Shown here: piece by piece, positions 35,576-47,217 of the stretch
Position numbering within the stretch: the first letter of the stretch is position 1
How the letters are laid out: each line of letters opens with the position of its first letter
NCBI GenBank assembly: GCA_048772705.1
Contig: JBLWGC010000121.1
Coordinates: forward strand, 1 to 64,000
Direction of reading: 5' to 3'
DNA from: Leidyana gryllorum EB-2025a
Taxonomy: Eukaryota; Apicomplexa
DNA length: 64,000 nucleotides
The notes under the pieces: generated by a model
Databases searched by the model: none
Told to the model about the DNA's origin: nothing
What the model saw: the letters and a program-made list of their open reading frames with translations, nothing else
Program-made: the position numbers and the translations under genes

Positions 35576-37650
35576 TCACCCCAAACACCCGCTTGGTACA
35601 GCGAGGAGGCAAACGCAGAGTACTAAGAGCATAATAGAGTGATTGAAAAGCGAGGCGCTCAGCTCCGTCTTCCGTGATGTGGGGCTGCTTTCAGCTAAGA
35701 ATGAGTCAGCGGTCTCTTTTGTGCCTTCCGACCGCTCCTCGTATACCACTTCCAGTGGCACTGCTCGTTTTTCTTTCACGTGTAAATTGGCTTCGGGATC
35801 AACAGCATACGCAATGAGCTGTCCTATGATGGTCCCATTTTTCTCTTTCTCAACCAAATTCCCCTCAAGATGATACGTGGTTCGTTCACCGGGGCCAAGT
35901 CGTCGCGGATTGAATCTCAGATCGTCCCACTTCTTTCCTTTGGCTGGTCGTATGTGCTCTGGCCTCAGTAGGCTGATTGCGTCTCGCAGGTTCACCACAC
36001 CTCCATATAACGAAGAAGGCCGGGCCCAAGCATCAGTGGGCAATATACTCTGTCGCAGGACTCGTTTGATCTCCAACGCATCCAGATACGGATTCACATT
36101 GAGCAACACCGCTGCCGCGCCGGCGACATAGGCTGACGCTAATGACGATCCGAACTGCACACTATCTCCTTTCGTCTCTTCTGCGACGCGGAAGCGCGCT
36201 GATGGCGCTGCCAATGTGACACATCGCTCACCCCGATTGGTGGACGATGGGATTTCTTTGGGAAGCGCGCCTCCCACAGTGATGGAGTTCGGGAAGTTGT
36301 AACAGCCGTCATGAGCGTATGAGTGGGAGGTAGGCGGTCCGAGATGGGCACCGTCGTCCCCTGCAGGTGCAATATGCAATACGGCGGCGTCCGAGAGACG
36401 ACTGAAGGCTCGTTGCTTTGTGGAACTCCGTGGAGGATTGGGATCAGTTTGAGAGTAACTGCAACGGTTGTAAGCGTACGGCTTTTGCATATGACTCACG
36501 ATGTAACCACTATCTGGGCTCCGATAGAGTAACTCCAATCGAGGCATTCCAAATCATGAGAAATGTAGGCTATTGTCCCATTGGGAGGAACCCGTCGGCA
36601 TGCTGCAATCTGGACGTAGGGGGGTTTATTGGCGTGAGTGGATGCTATGACTTCTGCACAATGAGTTCCATGCGTCTTCAAAGCCTCCGCAGTGCTGTTG
36701 TCACTTGTTCCTGCCGTCCAGCTATGGAAGTCATCGACATAACCGTTGTCATCATCATCGTAGCCTGGGTCTCCCGTCAACTCGGCCTCATTCGTCCAAA
36801 TATTCCTTCCAAAGGGCAATCGTGATGTATCTACCCCATTGTCAATTAGTGCCACTACGGGTCGATATCGCTTCGGAGTCTCTCCAACTTGCTGCCAACC
36901 TTCTCCCAGACTGGCGAGACATGAAAACACCAGATGTTATGTTGCTTACCTCTCTAGCATCCGCCATTCTAAAGTGTCTGGCTCCCTTCCTAGCATGCTT
37001 CTGAGGGGACTGTCGTCGTGAATGTCCAGTTCGCGCAACTTGGGCACGGGGGCGCTTGGCATATCGATCTCCGCGTTGACAACAGTGTAGTATCTCTTGA
37101 GGAATCCAATGTCGCTTTGGATGTCTGCGATGCTGCACATGGTGTCCAGATTCTCGTAGTCCAGGACCACAATGCCCAGATGCTGTAGAATTGAGGCCCG
37201 CACAGCGCATTCCGAAGAATCATCTGTATCCTCAAACTTGCATTCTGGTGCGTGGGAGTTGAGGCAATCTCGGACTCGGCTGGAGTGTCGTGCTATTCGG
37301 TCGGAAGGGTCACCCAGCAACAGAAGCAACCTCTTGGACGACAAGTTGTACTTGTTGCGGAATAGCAGTTTCACGGTATTGTCAAGTAGCCGGCCCTGAG
37401 CACGAGGTATGTAACCAGCCATGAAGGGAGCGGAGACTGGTGTTGCATCGACAGCTAACGTTTGATTGAAAGACAGTGCCACATGAACATCCTTATCGGA
37501 GGAGTCATTGATCACTTCAATGTCGACGGTTCCGGTTCCAGACCCCGGATCCATCTTCAGCAATACTTCTTCGGTAGCGAATCGAATGGCATGAGCGCCT
37601 AACAAAGCCACTGGGCACAAGTGTGGCCAGAGGAGGCTCAGAACTTTCAT
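35576..37650 (-). CDS. Secreted subtilisin-like serine protease
   Basis: Three exons (37650-36950, 36910-36500, 36458-35576) give 664 residues. There is a signal peptide (MKVLSLLWPHLCPVALLGAHA) and a propeptide-like region of about 230 residues. The S8 domain has Asp257 in ALIDNGVD, His314 in THGTHCAEV and Ser476 in FGSSLASAYVAG. The oxyanion-hole position reads APAGDDGA, Asp where most subtilases have Asn. A Ca-site-like DDDDNGYVDD follows the catalytic Asp. The C-terminus ends in a hydrophobic stretch (NHSIMLLVLCVCLLAV) with almost no tail, suggesting a GPI or transmembrane anchor. The likely site is the secretory pathway or cell surface. The stop is 17 bp from the convergent PFK stop. Confidence 0.93.
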
Positions 37651-38068
37651 CGCACACGTGTGTCACAGTGCTCCGGATATCCAACATCTTGTTGCCCAGT
37701 GGAGGTCCATTGCTTCAATGCTGCTTCAGGTGGGGACGGGAAGTCTAAGGAGTTGAGGTCGCCTCAATCAGAGGGAGAACGAAAGGAGGTGGTGGAGTGG
37801 GACACACAGTCAGACAGTCCGTTGGAATTGAGTGAGCAGAGTCATATAAAGTGGTGGCGAGCCAAAATCAGTGGCATGAAAGATCGCAATGCGGCGGATA
37901 TGGTCGTGAAAACGGTCCTTGAGTGGGTCTACCTTGAACATTGGTAAGGCGGGCAGAGTCTACTCACTGCCCGATTGTGGACGAGTGACATCAGAGTTTC
38001 TGTCCACATTGCAGTATTCAAATGGACTCGTTGTGCCTTTTATTTGTACCTCTTTCTGCATGTTGCTT
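37651..38068 (+). other. Intergenic region with a possible small plus-strand gene
   Basis: An open plus frame from about 37656 to 37930 reads KDRNAADMVVKTVLEWVYLE. It is followed by a donor (GTAAGGC) and an acceptor (CCACATTGCAG) that continue the frame into a short hydrophobic end stopping near 38078. That would overlap the stop of the convergent gene by about 10 bp. I see no good ATG for the first exon, so this stays a possibility. The first bases hold CACACGTGTG upstream of the subtilase. Confidence 0.25.
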
Positions 38069-40230
38069 TCAAGACTGATCACTCAAGGCGTTGGGGTGTA
38101 CCGCGAAGTTGAGCACAGGTAGAACCCGTACTCCTGCCCAAGCAGCGAGGAGATCAAATTCTTCGTGATGCAGTCTTCGTGCGAACCAGGCGCCGTTGAA
38201 GGGCATGTGTCCGACATAGTACTGCTGTAGTTCGGTCAAGGGGCGTGCCTCTTGAGGAACTTTGGCGAGTAGTTTGCGATACCATGTACGAAACTTGTGT
38301 TGGGTGAATGGGTCGAGACATCCGATATTCATGCCAGAGCTGGACTGTACGTGGGCGTCTGGCTCGAAGTACCAAGCGCGACAGCCGGTTCCACGGCCAT
38401 AATCGTCGACGGCTATGGGATTGGAGGCAGCATTCTCGAGATAATTATATCCCACTTGCAGATCGAGTTGGGCGCGGGTGGCTTTGGTGTACTGTCCGGA
38501 TATCATCTCGTAGATGGCTTCGTTCCAGACCCCACTGTAGAAAGCAACGCCTTGCGGTATCCAGCGGATAGTTCGGCCGGTGCGGGCCCAGATCTCATGC
38601 AGGACGACATAGAGTCGATATGCCCATTTCAACTCCCAGACGCAGTCGTGCATGACTATATATTGTATTGACATACTGTCCAGGAGCATCACCCAATTGT
38701 CGGCCTGGGCTGGGGTTCGGGGGATCAAGAAGCAGCGAGTGAGCATAACAGTGACACAGCCTTCTGGCCACGTCTTGGGTGCAGGAGAGTGCTCTGAGAG
38801 GCTCCTCCATGCGCCCTCGGCCAACTCCAGTCTCCTGAGATTGGAATTTCTGAGGATGGCAGCGAGGATTTGGGGATTCACCGCAGTTTCGTAACCTAAG
38901 CCGACGATAACTTGACAGTTTTCCAGAACATTAGTATTCAGGTCCTGTCCAAATTCGAAAATCACCGTTCCAGGTGGAGCCTCCCGACCGTCGTTCAGAG
39001 AGGCTTGCTCTGAACTCGCAGAAGGAGAGTGAATTATAGACGGCAACGGGTCCTCCAGAATCGGGACCCGTTCCAGTGTCGGCACAGCTCCATGAAGATC
39101 ACCGCCACTCGATCGAATGTGTTGATAAGCGGCACTGGCCGAGAAGAGTGGGGTGTAATAGGGCCCCACTGCCAAGTGTCTCTTCAACGGTTCAGGGAGG
39201 ACCGCACTCATACGGCCCCATAGCGCCCGCAGAATCGGCATCGCCACCTTCATCATCGTGGGCGTCCTGCGAGAGAGATGAGTGTCGTCGGGGGGGGAGG
39301 CCGTTGCAGGGGTCGCAGGGGAGGCCGTTGAAGGGGGGCTCACCATTGTGGACGGGAGGTACGTCGACTTTGCGCCCAGAGGTCTGGAGTGAGATCTGGT
39401 GGAGTCGAGATGCCAAGAACAGCGCAAGCTTCGATCCAGCGAGTGCAGTCGCCAGGACAGAGGCCGCACGGCAGTCGCACTGAGGGGAATCTGAGTGTTG
39501 GTGGTGTCTCCCTGTCTCTGTCTCTGTCTGTGGTGTCTTTGAGGGCGGTGAGATATTTGAGCCACTGGAGTACAGCGTCAATTTCACCGTACCACGATAC
39601 CTCCCATGTTGGGTTGGGTGAGAGGTTGAATTCTTCGCTTGCACGAGTGCGCGATATACCTATAGGTGAGGGTGGTGTCCCGTATTCATCGGGCGCGACT
39701 TCGATTTGGATACACTGAAGGTTTCGCGCTTCCAATATGCGGACCCCTTCAAGTGCCGAGGCTGATCCAATGAGGTATTCCATCGCGGGTGCTCTAATTT
39801 CCAGGTTGATGTCTCCGTCATAGCCGATCTCGAGCACTTGGAGGGAGGGGAAGCGTATGCAGTGCTTGGGGCAGGTGATTTCATCTTCGTGGCTGTGAGC
39901 GTAGAAGGCGAGGTGTTGAAGGGTGGCGGGGGCGTGCTGCAACACCGTTTCAATGCAGTGCGCGACCGCGCGGGAGGGGCGGCTCTCCAATCGGGCAATG
40001 AGCGATTGGACGCGATCGAGGCTGCGGTTGAGCCATTTTTCGGCCCAAGAGCAATAGAGAAACCAGTCATCAAGTTCGTGGCAGGCGCGTAGCCTCACGT
40101 CTATGGTGACGTGTTCATCATTGATGTAGTGAGAAAAGCCTTGACTTACTCGAGTCAAGCGAGCTATTTCGTAGATCTCTAGGAATGACAGTATCTGGCC
40201 CAGATATGGACTCTCAGCTGGGCGGTGCAT
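38069..40230 (-). CDS. F-box-like N-terminal protein of unknown specificity
   Basis: Two exons (40230-39344, 39266-38069) with the junction completing a Trp codon give 694 residues. The first 45 residues (LGQILSFLEIYEIARLTRVS, then QGFSHYINDE) have the spacing of an F-box. Leucine-rich-looking segments follow (FPSLQVLEIGYDGDINLEI, RNSNLRRLELAEGAW), and then an unrecognised C-terminal region with many Trp and Tyr. If the F-box is real, it would recruit targets to an SCF ubiquitin ligase. The assignment rests on weak similarity by eye. The 77-nt intron is Pro-codon rich and would read through in the other frame. Confidence 0.6.
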
Positions 40231-40301
40231 TGCTAAGTCAACAAACAGAAGACCATCAAAAACATGCAGGTACCAAATACATTTCTACCAGTTGGTGGCA
40301 C

Positions 40302-41536
40302 CTAATACAAACAATAGGCATGAATATGTACCCAGCAGTGCTGCTCTCCAGTGAGCTTCAGAGCATAAGGGGCAGTGTCCCATTTCTTTGCTGTACAATT
40401 CGATAAGTAGCCGTCGCAAGCGTCCGGACCCCACGCGACTGGATGCAAGGCGTCTGAGAGAGTGAAAAGTCTCACAGCCACAGCATCCAACAGGGCCGCT
40501 TGACAACGACGTGCAACTTTAATGAGAGTAGTGAAATCCCCTCGACTCCCATTATGTCGCAACAGATTGATCTCCAGAATCTTACGTTTAGGGCACAGCC
40601 ACCAATTAATGAACGAAGGACAACTTCGCGTCAAGTCGTCCGCTTTCACCGGCAGCCAGCACCCATGATACCGTGGCGGCGGTATCTGACGCTGCGCAAA
40701 CTGGAGTCGCTCCCTCGCCACCAATCGTGTGGCTCTGCGACGACAAAAGCCTCCTCACATGTCCCAATGACCCAAACTTACACCGAGGGATCTGTTAGGA
40801 AAAATAACGCTCGAGCTCGTCGAAGCTCATCCTTCAATGCCTCCGCGTGGCAGGCAATCAGTCGCTCTAAAACCGCATTCCGATAAGGTTCTCCAGGTCG
40901 AGAAGCGGTCGCCGCAATCAGCTGGGCGCCTACGCCACGGGCATGTTGTACAATAGAGTCTGACAAGGGGCTGAAGTAAAACTGCCCATCATGCGGCTGC
41001 TGCAGCGTGAACCCGAACCGCAAGTAATACGAGCCGACAGCTGAAAACAACAACATCGCCAACATGTCCGTCAACCCATTCTTGACAACCTCAATCACCC
41101 GCTCCAAACTTTCCGTCCCCAAACCTTGCCTCCGCCGATCCTCTCTAACCGCCAACCCAGCAACCGATGCGATCTTCTGTCGCAGACACATCCCATATCA
41201 GACAAAAACTACCCTCCTTACCCAAACAAGCAGAATCCCTTCTTCATCGGAACATATCACAGGCTTCAATGCGAGCACAACTGTGGCCAAGGGGAACTCG
41301 CCACTGTTGTCGGCCGCTGATGAACCGGTGACTTCCGTTGGCGTTCTTCCACTCTCCTCCTCCAATACATAGGTCAATAAGTCTCTTTCTCCTCCGTCCT
41401 CCCGTCCGTACCATAGTCGCAATACAGCAGAATACTGAGCTGATGTGATCTCCCGAGCAAAGTAATGGTGTAACAACGCCCAGGCCTTAGCTTCACTCGG
41501 CCCATCAGGTTCGCTCAGTGTCCATTGATTCGGCAT
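40302..41536 (-). CDS. GNAT-family N-acetyltransferase
   Basis: Three exons (41536-41222, 41176-40782, 40734-40302) give 380 residues. The GNAT core is at about 80-160. Strand FPLATVVLALKPVICSD leads, over intron 1, into AGLAVREDRRRQGLG, the acetyl-CoA pyrophosphate loop (R-x-x-G-x-G), then LLFSAVGSYYLRFGF, the usual alpha4/beta5 'yy-x-x-x-GF' signature. The first 80 and last 200 residues are not recognised. Substrate unknown; cytosolic or nuclear. Intron 2 has a strong donor GTGTAAGT and is needed to pass a stop, supporting the long C-terminal extension. Confidence 0.82.
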
Positions 41537-41573
41537 TGCGGTCTTTTTTTGATCTACCACTCTGATTTCTATC

Positions 41574-44500
41574 TCAAACAAAGAAGTGCATCCCTCCTGT
41601 GCTCTCAATCATGGCCAAATCTGCAGCCATCGCCTCACAGAATCGCCGGATTGCACCTTCAGTAGCCACCTTCGGTTGTCTAGATCCGGCTTGAGACGCC
41701 TGGTCCGTCATCACACTCATACCCAACTCTCTCCGGGCAATCGGGTCCATCACAACGCGAATTCGATCCGCAAGTCGATGGGCGTGATAGATCGGAGTGG
41801 GTACGGACACCGCACATTGGCACGGCCCGTACAAGTATGAGAGCTCGAACATCAGACGTCCGTATGTTCTAACCATCTCAACTTTGTTCAATCCTTTGAA
41901 AGCCGGTATCTTCGGGGTGATCTCATCTTTGAGCACCACGAATCGAGCAGGTCGAGATGTTCCCATCAGTCCTTTATGACTGATCAGATAAAAATTAGGC
42001 TGCGGGATTGGCATTGTTAAACAATCTTTCACCAATGTACCCGGAGCCAAATTCGATCCAAATGCGTCCTTGTCGAACAAACGTGTGTGATGACGTTTGC
42101 GAACCGCTATCGCCATCACCAGCGGTACGTCTTGACCATTGACCGTGTAAGCCGATTTGAGCTGCTCCACCTCCGCTTCCAGCACTCTGTCCTTCTCACC
42201 ATCAGACACACCATCACGCAGATATATGACACGTCGAGGCCATTTGTCCTTATTCATGGCGAATTGACGCTGCTCCATGACTGCGGTCACCATTCGTCCA
42301 AAGTCATTGATAATGTCGTGACCGCCGAGTTGAGCTTGGGCAGCGTGAACATAGGCCGTCCCATCGGCATCCGCGGAACCAACTAACGCCGCTACACTCG
42401 GAAGACTTTCCCTAGGCATATCCAAGGCGCCTCGAGGGACGGGCAGACAGAGGTCAGCACCCATCAATATAGTGTCGCCATTGGGATCGACGTATTTCTC
42501 GAAGACGGTCGATCCGTCCCGACATAAGCTATGACACCCGCCGCCGAGTTTGAGTTGCAGACTTGCAAGAATCAGTCCCAGGTGTTTCGGCGCATTAGGC
42601 TTCCCATTGAGGATTGGCGTTTTCGGGACCACAAGGACTTGGGAAGGTAAGAAACCGTCTAGGTTTTGTTTGATGGCATTGTACCATTCAGGTCCGTTAT
42701 CGGGCACGAACGCAAGGACAATACATAGACGTTGACCCTCGGGTTTGGTATCATTGAGCTCCTTCATTCTCACCCTGGCGACAGCCAGGTCAGCGTAGGT
42801 CTTTGCATTGAACACGAGGCCAACCTGTCGGCTCAATTTCATTCGCATCTGGTTGTTGCCTTGTTCCATCAAAGCTGTTTGCGAGAGTGATGATTAGAGG
42901 TGGAGGGCATTTTTCTCTGATACTTACCAGCGAAGAATTCCTTCATCCGCCCTTCTCTCAACTGGTCATCACAATTGACGATCGCCCAACTTCCCTTCAT
43001 CGTCACTCCGTGGATCAGAGCATTGTCGGCGAGATTCCATGCCCCATCAAGTGGTCGTACCCTCTTGCCGCGGCCAGAGGGGTCCAGGTATGCAAGAGAG
43101 GGTGCAGGAAGCTGTTCTGCAGTCACTTGGAGAGCTTCGTGAGTCAATTCAATGCCAAAGTCTTCGAGGACATCCGCTCCTCCGAAGACTTCAGCTACCG
43201 AGTCCTGGATCCACTCCTTTCTCTTTCCCGGCGGCATGGTGAGCGCCTTTTGATATATGTTGGTGAGGTGAGCTTTGAGTTGATGCTCGCAGGTTTGACG
43301 TGTGACATTGAGAAGCTCGAAGGGGATGAAGGTGCCTCGTCTGGCGGGAGCCTCAACACACAGCGGGGCGTTGGGGTACTTGAGAGTGATGTCGTACTTT
43401 TGTTTGAAGTACTGCGCAACAGTAACTTGGCGATCGTCATACGTGAACTTGTGAGTGTTAGCACTGAGCGTCTCAGAGATCCCGGCCAGTTTGATCTTTC
43501 GATGTGACAGATGGGTCTGGCGATACCGCAGACCCATGAGTTCACGGTTGATGGTTCTCAGATCTCGTCCGGCAACCGGGCATCGCAGTTGAGAGAGATC
43601 GATCTGAGTTCTCGCTAAGATGTATTCACGGACAGGCAGTTCGGGAATTCCCACAGCGCCAGTAGAGTCGAGAGCCAAAGTCAGTACTTTTCCCTTCGGA
43701 GTCGCTGTCAACTGGACGCCTTGATTATATCCCAAGAACATTTTATACGGTTCCATACGTTGGATGGGGAGCTCAAACTTTCTACTGTCCACCAAATATG
43801 TCCGTGCGCCCTTCATATCACAGCGCATGAGGGCAGCCCCTTTGGCTACAATCTCCAACGCTGCCAAGCACGGATCAGATTCCCCAGTTCCCTTGTACAC
43901 AGCTCTCGGATCAATGGATTCCTGGGGGCTGACAGTAATTGTGACCGTTCCTTTGCGGCCGAACTCGATGACTTCGACAAAGTTCATCTTTGCAGTGGCA
44001 ATGAGCTTCTTGTCACCATCATAAGCCGGATGCCTCGGGATATTCCGTCGCCGGAAAGCTTCTATCATCAACTCCATTCGATCCAGCGTGTTCAACTCTG
44101 GCGGAGGGGTACCGGGCTCAGTAGTGGTTGCTTTCGCAGGAGTCTCTTCTTTTTCTTCTGCGGGAGGCGGAGGAGCGGCCGCACGTCCACCCTTCTTTCC
44201 GCCTTTGGCCCCCTTCTTGGCCGCCGCTGTCTTCGCGGCCGCCGGGTCGCGGGCTGCCACCACCATCTCAACGAGATGGACCCATTGGGTTGGAGCATCT
44301 TTGCGAATGGCAAGTTGGAAGTGGTTGCTGACAGCAGTGAACTCGCCAACCTCACGGTGCACCACAACTGGGTCGCGAGGGGCGCCACCTCCGCCTCGGC
44401 CGCCACGATAGCCACCGTCTCCACCTCCGCGGCCACCCCGGTAACCTCCATCTCCCCCTCCGCGTCCCCCACGGTAACCCCCGTCTCCACCTCCGCGTCC

Positions 44501-44629
44501 CCCACGGTAGCCCCCGTCTCCACCACCTCCACGGCCACCTCGGTAACCGCCATCTCCGCCTCCACGGCCACCGCGGTAGCCACCATCACCGCCTCGACCC
44601 CGACCTCTGCCTCCGCGACCGCGATCCAT
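41574..44629 (-). CDS. AGO: Argonaute with N-terminal RGG repeats
   Basis: Two exons (44629-42928, 42874-41574) give 1000 residues. Residues 1 to about 88 are an RGG region with six copies of DGGYRGGRGG. N, linker and PAZ regions follow. The PIWI domain keeps the slicer residues: Asp708 (TILMGAD), Asp788 (VIYLRDGVSDG) and His933 (PTPIYHAH), plus VRKRHHTRLF. The C-terminus MHFFV has the typical buried aromatic end. It binds small guide RNAs and can probably cleave targets; RGG repeats are common arginine-methylation and RNA-binding sites. It is of the AGO rather than PIWI type by motif. No Dicer or RNA-dependent RNA polymerase lies in the window. Confidence 0.95.
44370..44627 (-). repeat. RGG-coding tandem repeat at the Argonaute N-terminus
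   Basis: About six near-identical 30-33 bp units encode DGGYRGGRGGG. Inter-unit sequence is almost uniform, which suggests recent expansion or conversion. Confidence 0.85.
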
Positions 44630-45142
44630 TGTAGAGTGTGAGGAGAGCGTCGAAATATACAAATTCAGCGAAGAATTGTTTGTATTGCGCCACGTAGGGT
44701 TTAGGTGGGAGACGAAACCGCGGTCTCACTGGCTGGAAAAAAAACGTCTGGGCGCGGTCTGGGGAGTGATCACTAAGACTGTGGCTGAGGGGGTGGGTAC
44801 TTTCGAGGGCACACACACTCTACATTTCTGACGCTCGACCACCGTTAATCAACAACAATTCGACCTACGGACATCCCAAACGAACGAAGCCCAACGACAC
44901 AGAGAAAATGGGTATAACAGTAGAAATGACAAAATCGGTTCGTAGTACAGAGCTGTTCCAGGGTGCCCGTTCAGAGACAGACAGACAGTGATCAGCAGCA
45001 GGAGCGGCAGCAGCACTTCTCCAGTACGGCGGACAGCTCGGGGGCGGCTGGGATTACTGTTTTTGAGCGGACGACACCAATAATAACAATAAGTCAGTCC
45101 GCTCACTCTCTCTCTCTCTCGCTGTCTCTCGGGGGCCCTCCT
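44630..45142. other. 513-bp spacer upstream of Argonaute
   Basis: One of the largest gene-free stretches here. It holds only short unconvincing frames, a pyrimidine-rich CTCTCTCTCT tract near 45107-45128 and GCAGCAGGAGCGGCAGCAGC. It presumably contains the Argonaute promoter and 5' UTR and the 3' region of the next gene. Confidence 0.5.
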
Positions 45143-46186
45143 TTAATCGCGATGAGAGCTGAAATCAAATGTGTTCTGTTTGTCTGCGGGCGACGTATCG
45201 ACTATAGTCCGTTTGAGCTTTTTGATGTCGACGAGATAAGTGAAAGGGTCGACAACGTCCGTTCGTCCGGCCACCGCGGCCATATCGGCCTTGCTGCTGT
45301 CCGTACACCAAGTTTTCGCGCATGGACACGTGTTTGTCTCCTTCAAGTCCAGGTCCTCTCCACATACGCCGCAGTGCACAATCGCAAAGTGCTTCGCAAT
45401 TAGCACCGAGCTGAGCCCGTGCTCCTGCTCAAGGTGCGCAGTCAAGGACGACCAGCTCTCTGTCCTGTGTGCTTTACTTCCACACAGAGCGCAACGGTAC
45501 CGCTGTCGCGCCTCACTCCAGTCGACTGGGTGATGGTAATACATCAACAGCGGCAACGTATCCTGCACGACTTTGGTCACTTCCGGCGAGAAGGTCGCCG
45601 CGTCCAAGTCCTCCACTCTCCGTCTCAACACAGTTTTAATCATCCGCCCAGTCTGGGCGTCTGTCGACGCTGCACCGCGTGTATGGGGTGGGGAGGCGAT
45701 GGGGGGGGTGGGGGGACTTTTGGGACTTTGGGTCTTTGGGTGGGACTTTTGGGACTGTGGGTGGGACTTTTGGGACTGTGGGTGGGACTTTTGGGACTTT
45801 GGGTGGGACTTTTGGGACTTACGAGGGTATTGGACGTGGCATCGATGTTCAGGATGGACTGTAGTGAACTGGGTTCCAATGTAGACGACGAACTGTTTGG
45901 AGGCGTCCTGATGCTTAATTCGTCCAACAATCTCATTTTGATCAGTAAAAATCCTCATTTCACCATTGTGTTGGCGGATGTCGCAGCGTATCAACGGGTC
46001 ATCGCACATGGCCCGAATTGTCCGGTAGGGGACCTCGGAAGCAGCGAGACGATAGATTAGGGGGTATTCAGTGGTCTTTTGTTGCTGTTGCGGGCTGTTT
46101 GCGGCAGGGGCCACTGATATGAGGTCCGGGAGGACGACGAGGAAGACATCGGGTGAATATGATATACGGCTGCAAGAGCTGCCCAT
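45143..46186 (-). CDS. Zinc-finger protein with lipidation-type N-terminus and 7-residue repeats
   Basis: A single frame of 347 residues from ATG 46186. The start MGSSCSR fits N-myristoylation at Gly2 and palmitoylation at Cys5. Residues about 65-120 look folded (PLIRCDIRQHNGEMRIF, KQFVVYIGTQF). They are followed by about five copies of a heptad SQKSHP(K/Q) and a Pro-rich linker. The C-terminal third has a C2H2-like finger (YRCALCGS then HLEQEHG) and a second Cys set (HCGVCGEDLDL, CPCAKTWC). A strong donor (C|GTAAGTCC) sits at the start of the repeat, but every acceptor inside it breaks the frame, so the unspliced model is preferred. Function unknown. Confidence 0.65.
   Translation of the reverse strand: MGSSCSRISYSPDVFLVVLPDLISVAPAANSPQQQQKTTEYPLIYRLAASEVPYRTIRAMCDDPLIRCDIRQHNGEMRIFTDQNEIVGRIKHQDASKQFVVYIGTQFTTVHPEHRCHVQYPRKSQKSHPKSQKSHPQSQKSHPQSQKSHPKTQSPKSPPTPPIASPPHTRGAASTDAQTGRMIKTVLRRRVEDLDAATFSPEVTKVVQDTLPLLMYYHHPVDWSEARQRYRCALCGSKAHRTESWSSLTAHLEQEHGLSSVLIAKHFAIVHCGVCGEDLDLKETNTCPCAKTWCTDSSKADMAAVAGRTDVVDPFTYLVDIKKLKRTIVDTSPADKQNTFDFSSHRD
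45712..45821. repeat. 21-bp minisatellite inside a coding region
   Basis: About five units of GGGACTTTTGGGACTGTGGG-like sequence (21 bp) with single-base variants. It is a multiple of three and encodes SQKSHP(K/Q) on the minus strand. Confidence 0.85.
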
Positions 46187-46289
46187 CTTTGTTGTTTGGG
46201 AGACGGCTAGCTGCTTTGTTGTGCGTGCTAGAGACACAAATACTGATGCAGGGAGTCAGGGTAACAGGCAAGCAGGCAAAGAAACAGCG

Positions 46290-47217
46290 TTAATCTTGCT
46301 TCGCGTCATATGCCCATTGATGGCAGCATTCGATTCTAGGTGGCGTCTGGAGGTTAGACGGAGGTTGATGCTGCTGCTGCACTGCGGCAGCACCCTCCAG
46401 CGCAGACAATGCGGCGAGTAAAGCGGCAGACGGATGAGCCACTAAATCACGTTTCCGCGCACCTCCGTGCTTCCGGCCACCTCGCCGCCCACGCTTGCGT
46501 GTGCGCTTCTTCCCGTCATGTGGCGGGTTTAAGAGTTGCTGAGAGAGCGAGGGTGAAAGCCGAGGGGTGTGATTCTCAAAAAGGGTGCCAGAGTGACACG
46601 AAAGGGGCGACGCGCTGTTCACGGACAGAGACGAGTCCATCCGCGGAGGGACGCGGTCCGTCGGCTCGGAATAAAGATCATACGGCGCCGCCCAGGCCCG
46701 CGCTCCCGACAGCGAATGCGGCCTGCGCCACGGTATCAACGGCGGCGGCCTGCCAGGAAGGAGGGTCAATATCCACGCTTTCCGCCACACACACTCACTT
46801 GAGACTGTCACAACTGTCGGTGACTTTCAACAGCGGGCTTGGCAGTGGGACTGGCGGAACCAGTCCGTGAGGACTGCCGTCCTTGTTGCGTGTAGCAGGG
46901 GAGTGCGGGCAAGGGAGTATTTGAGGGGTTTGAGTGGGAGGACTGACGTGGACTTCATTGTATTGTTTGATCAACCGATTTATACTCGACTCCGCGGTAG
47001 GCTGATCCCAAGAAGACAACACTTCCGACTGCTCACACGGCGCCGGCGGTCGTGCATTTGGAACACAAAGGGAAGGACCCCACGTCACTTCACTTGTAAA
47101 TGATCGCGACATCGTCAACGATGATTGTGAAGGCGTTGGAGGCATTATGTCCGAGTGAATAAGTCGTCGTACCCGCTCATCCTTCTTTCCCACCTCAGAA
47201 CTGCAACAACGTTCCAT
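46290..47217 (-). CDS. Basic low-complexity protein, probably nuclear
   Basis: Two exons (47217-46799, 46749-46290) join in phase to 292 residues; an internal ATG at 47145 is an alternative start. The sequence is Pro/Ser-rich with a strongly basic block, KKRTRKRGRRGGRKHGGARK (about residues 225-244), a likely nuclear or nucleolar signal. It ends with an Ala-rich and Gln-rich tail. No domain is recognised. Confidence 0.55.

Noticed and set aside
37651-37665. CACACGTGTG palindrome as an E-box-like regulatory site
   Set aside because: Similar CA/CACGTG sequence occurs repeatedly inside introns (9871, 9559, 28608), so it is more likely simple-sequence background.
39266-39565. Upstream extension of the F-box gene's second frame
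   Set aside because: The extension runs through the intron and the other frame of exon 1. Splicing at 39344/39266 joins the conserved-looking frames.
43721-44641. Plus-strand 306-codon frame rich in Ser/Thr/Ala
   Set aside because: Antisense shadow of the Argonaute RGG repeats and N-terminal domain.
45712-45821. GGGACTTTT units as kappaB-like enhancer sites
   Set aside because: They are the reverse complement of an in-frame coding repeat, and there is no reason to expect NF-kB in a protist.
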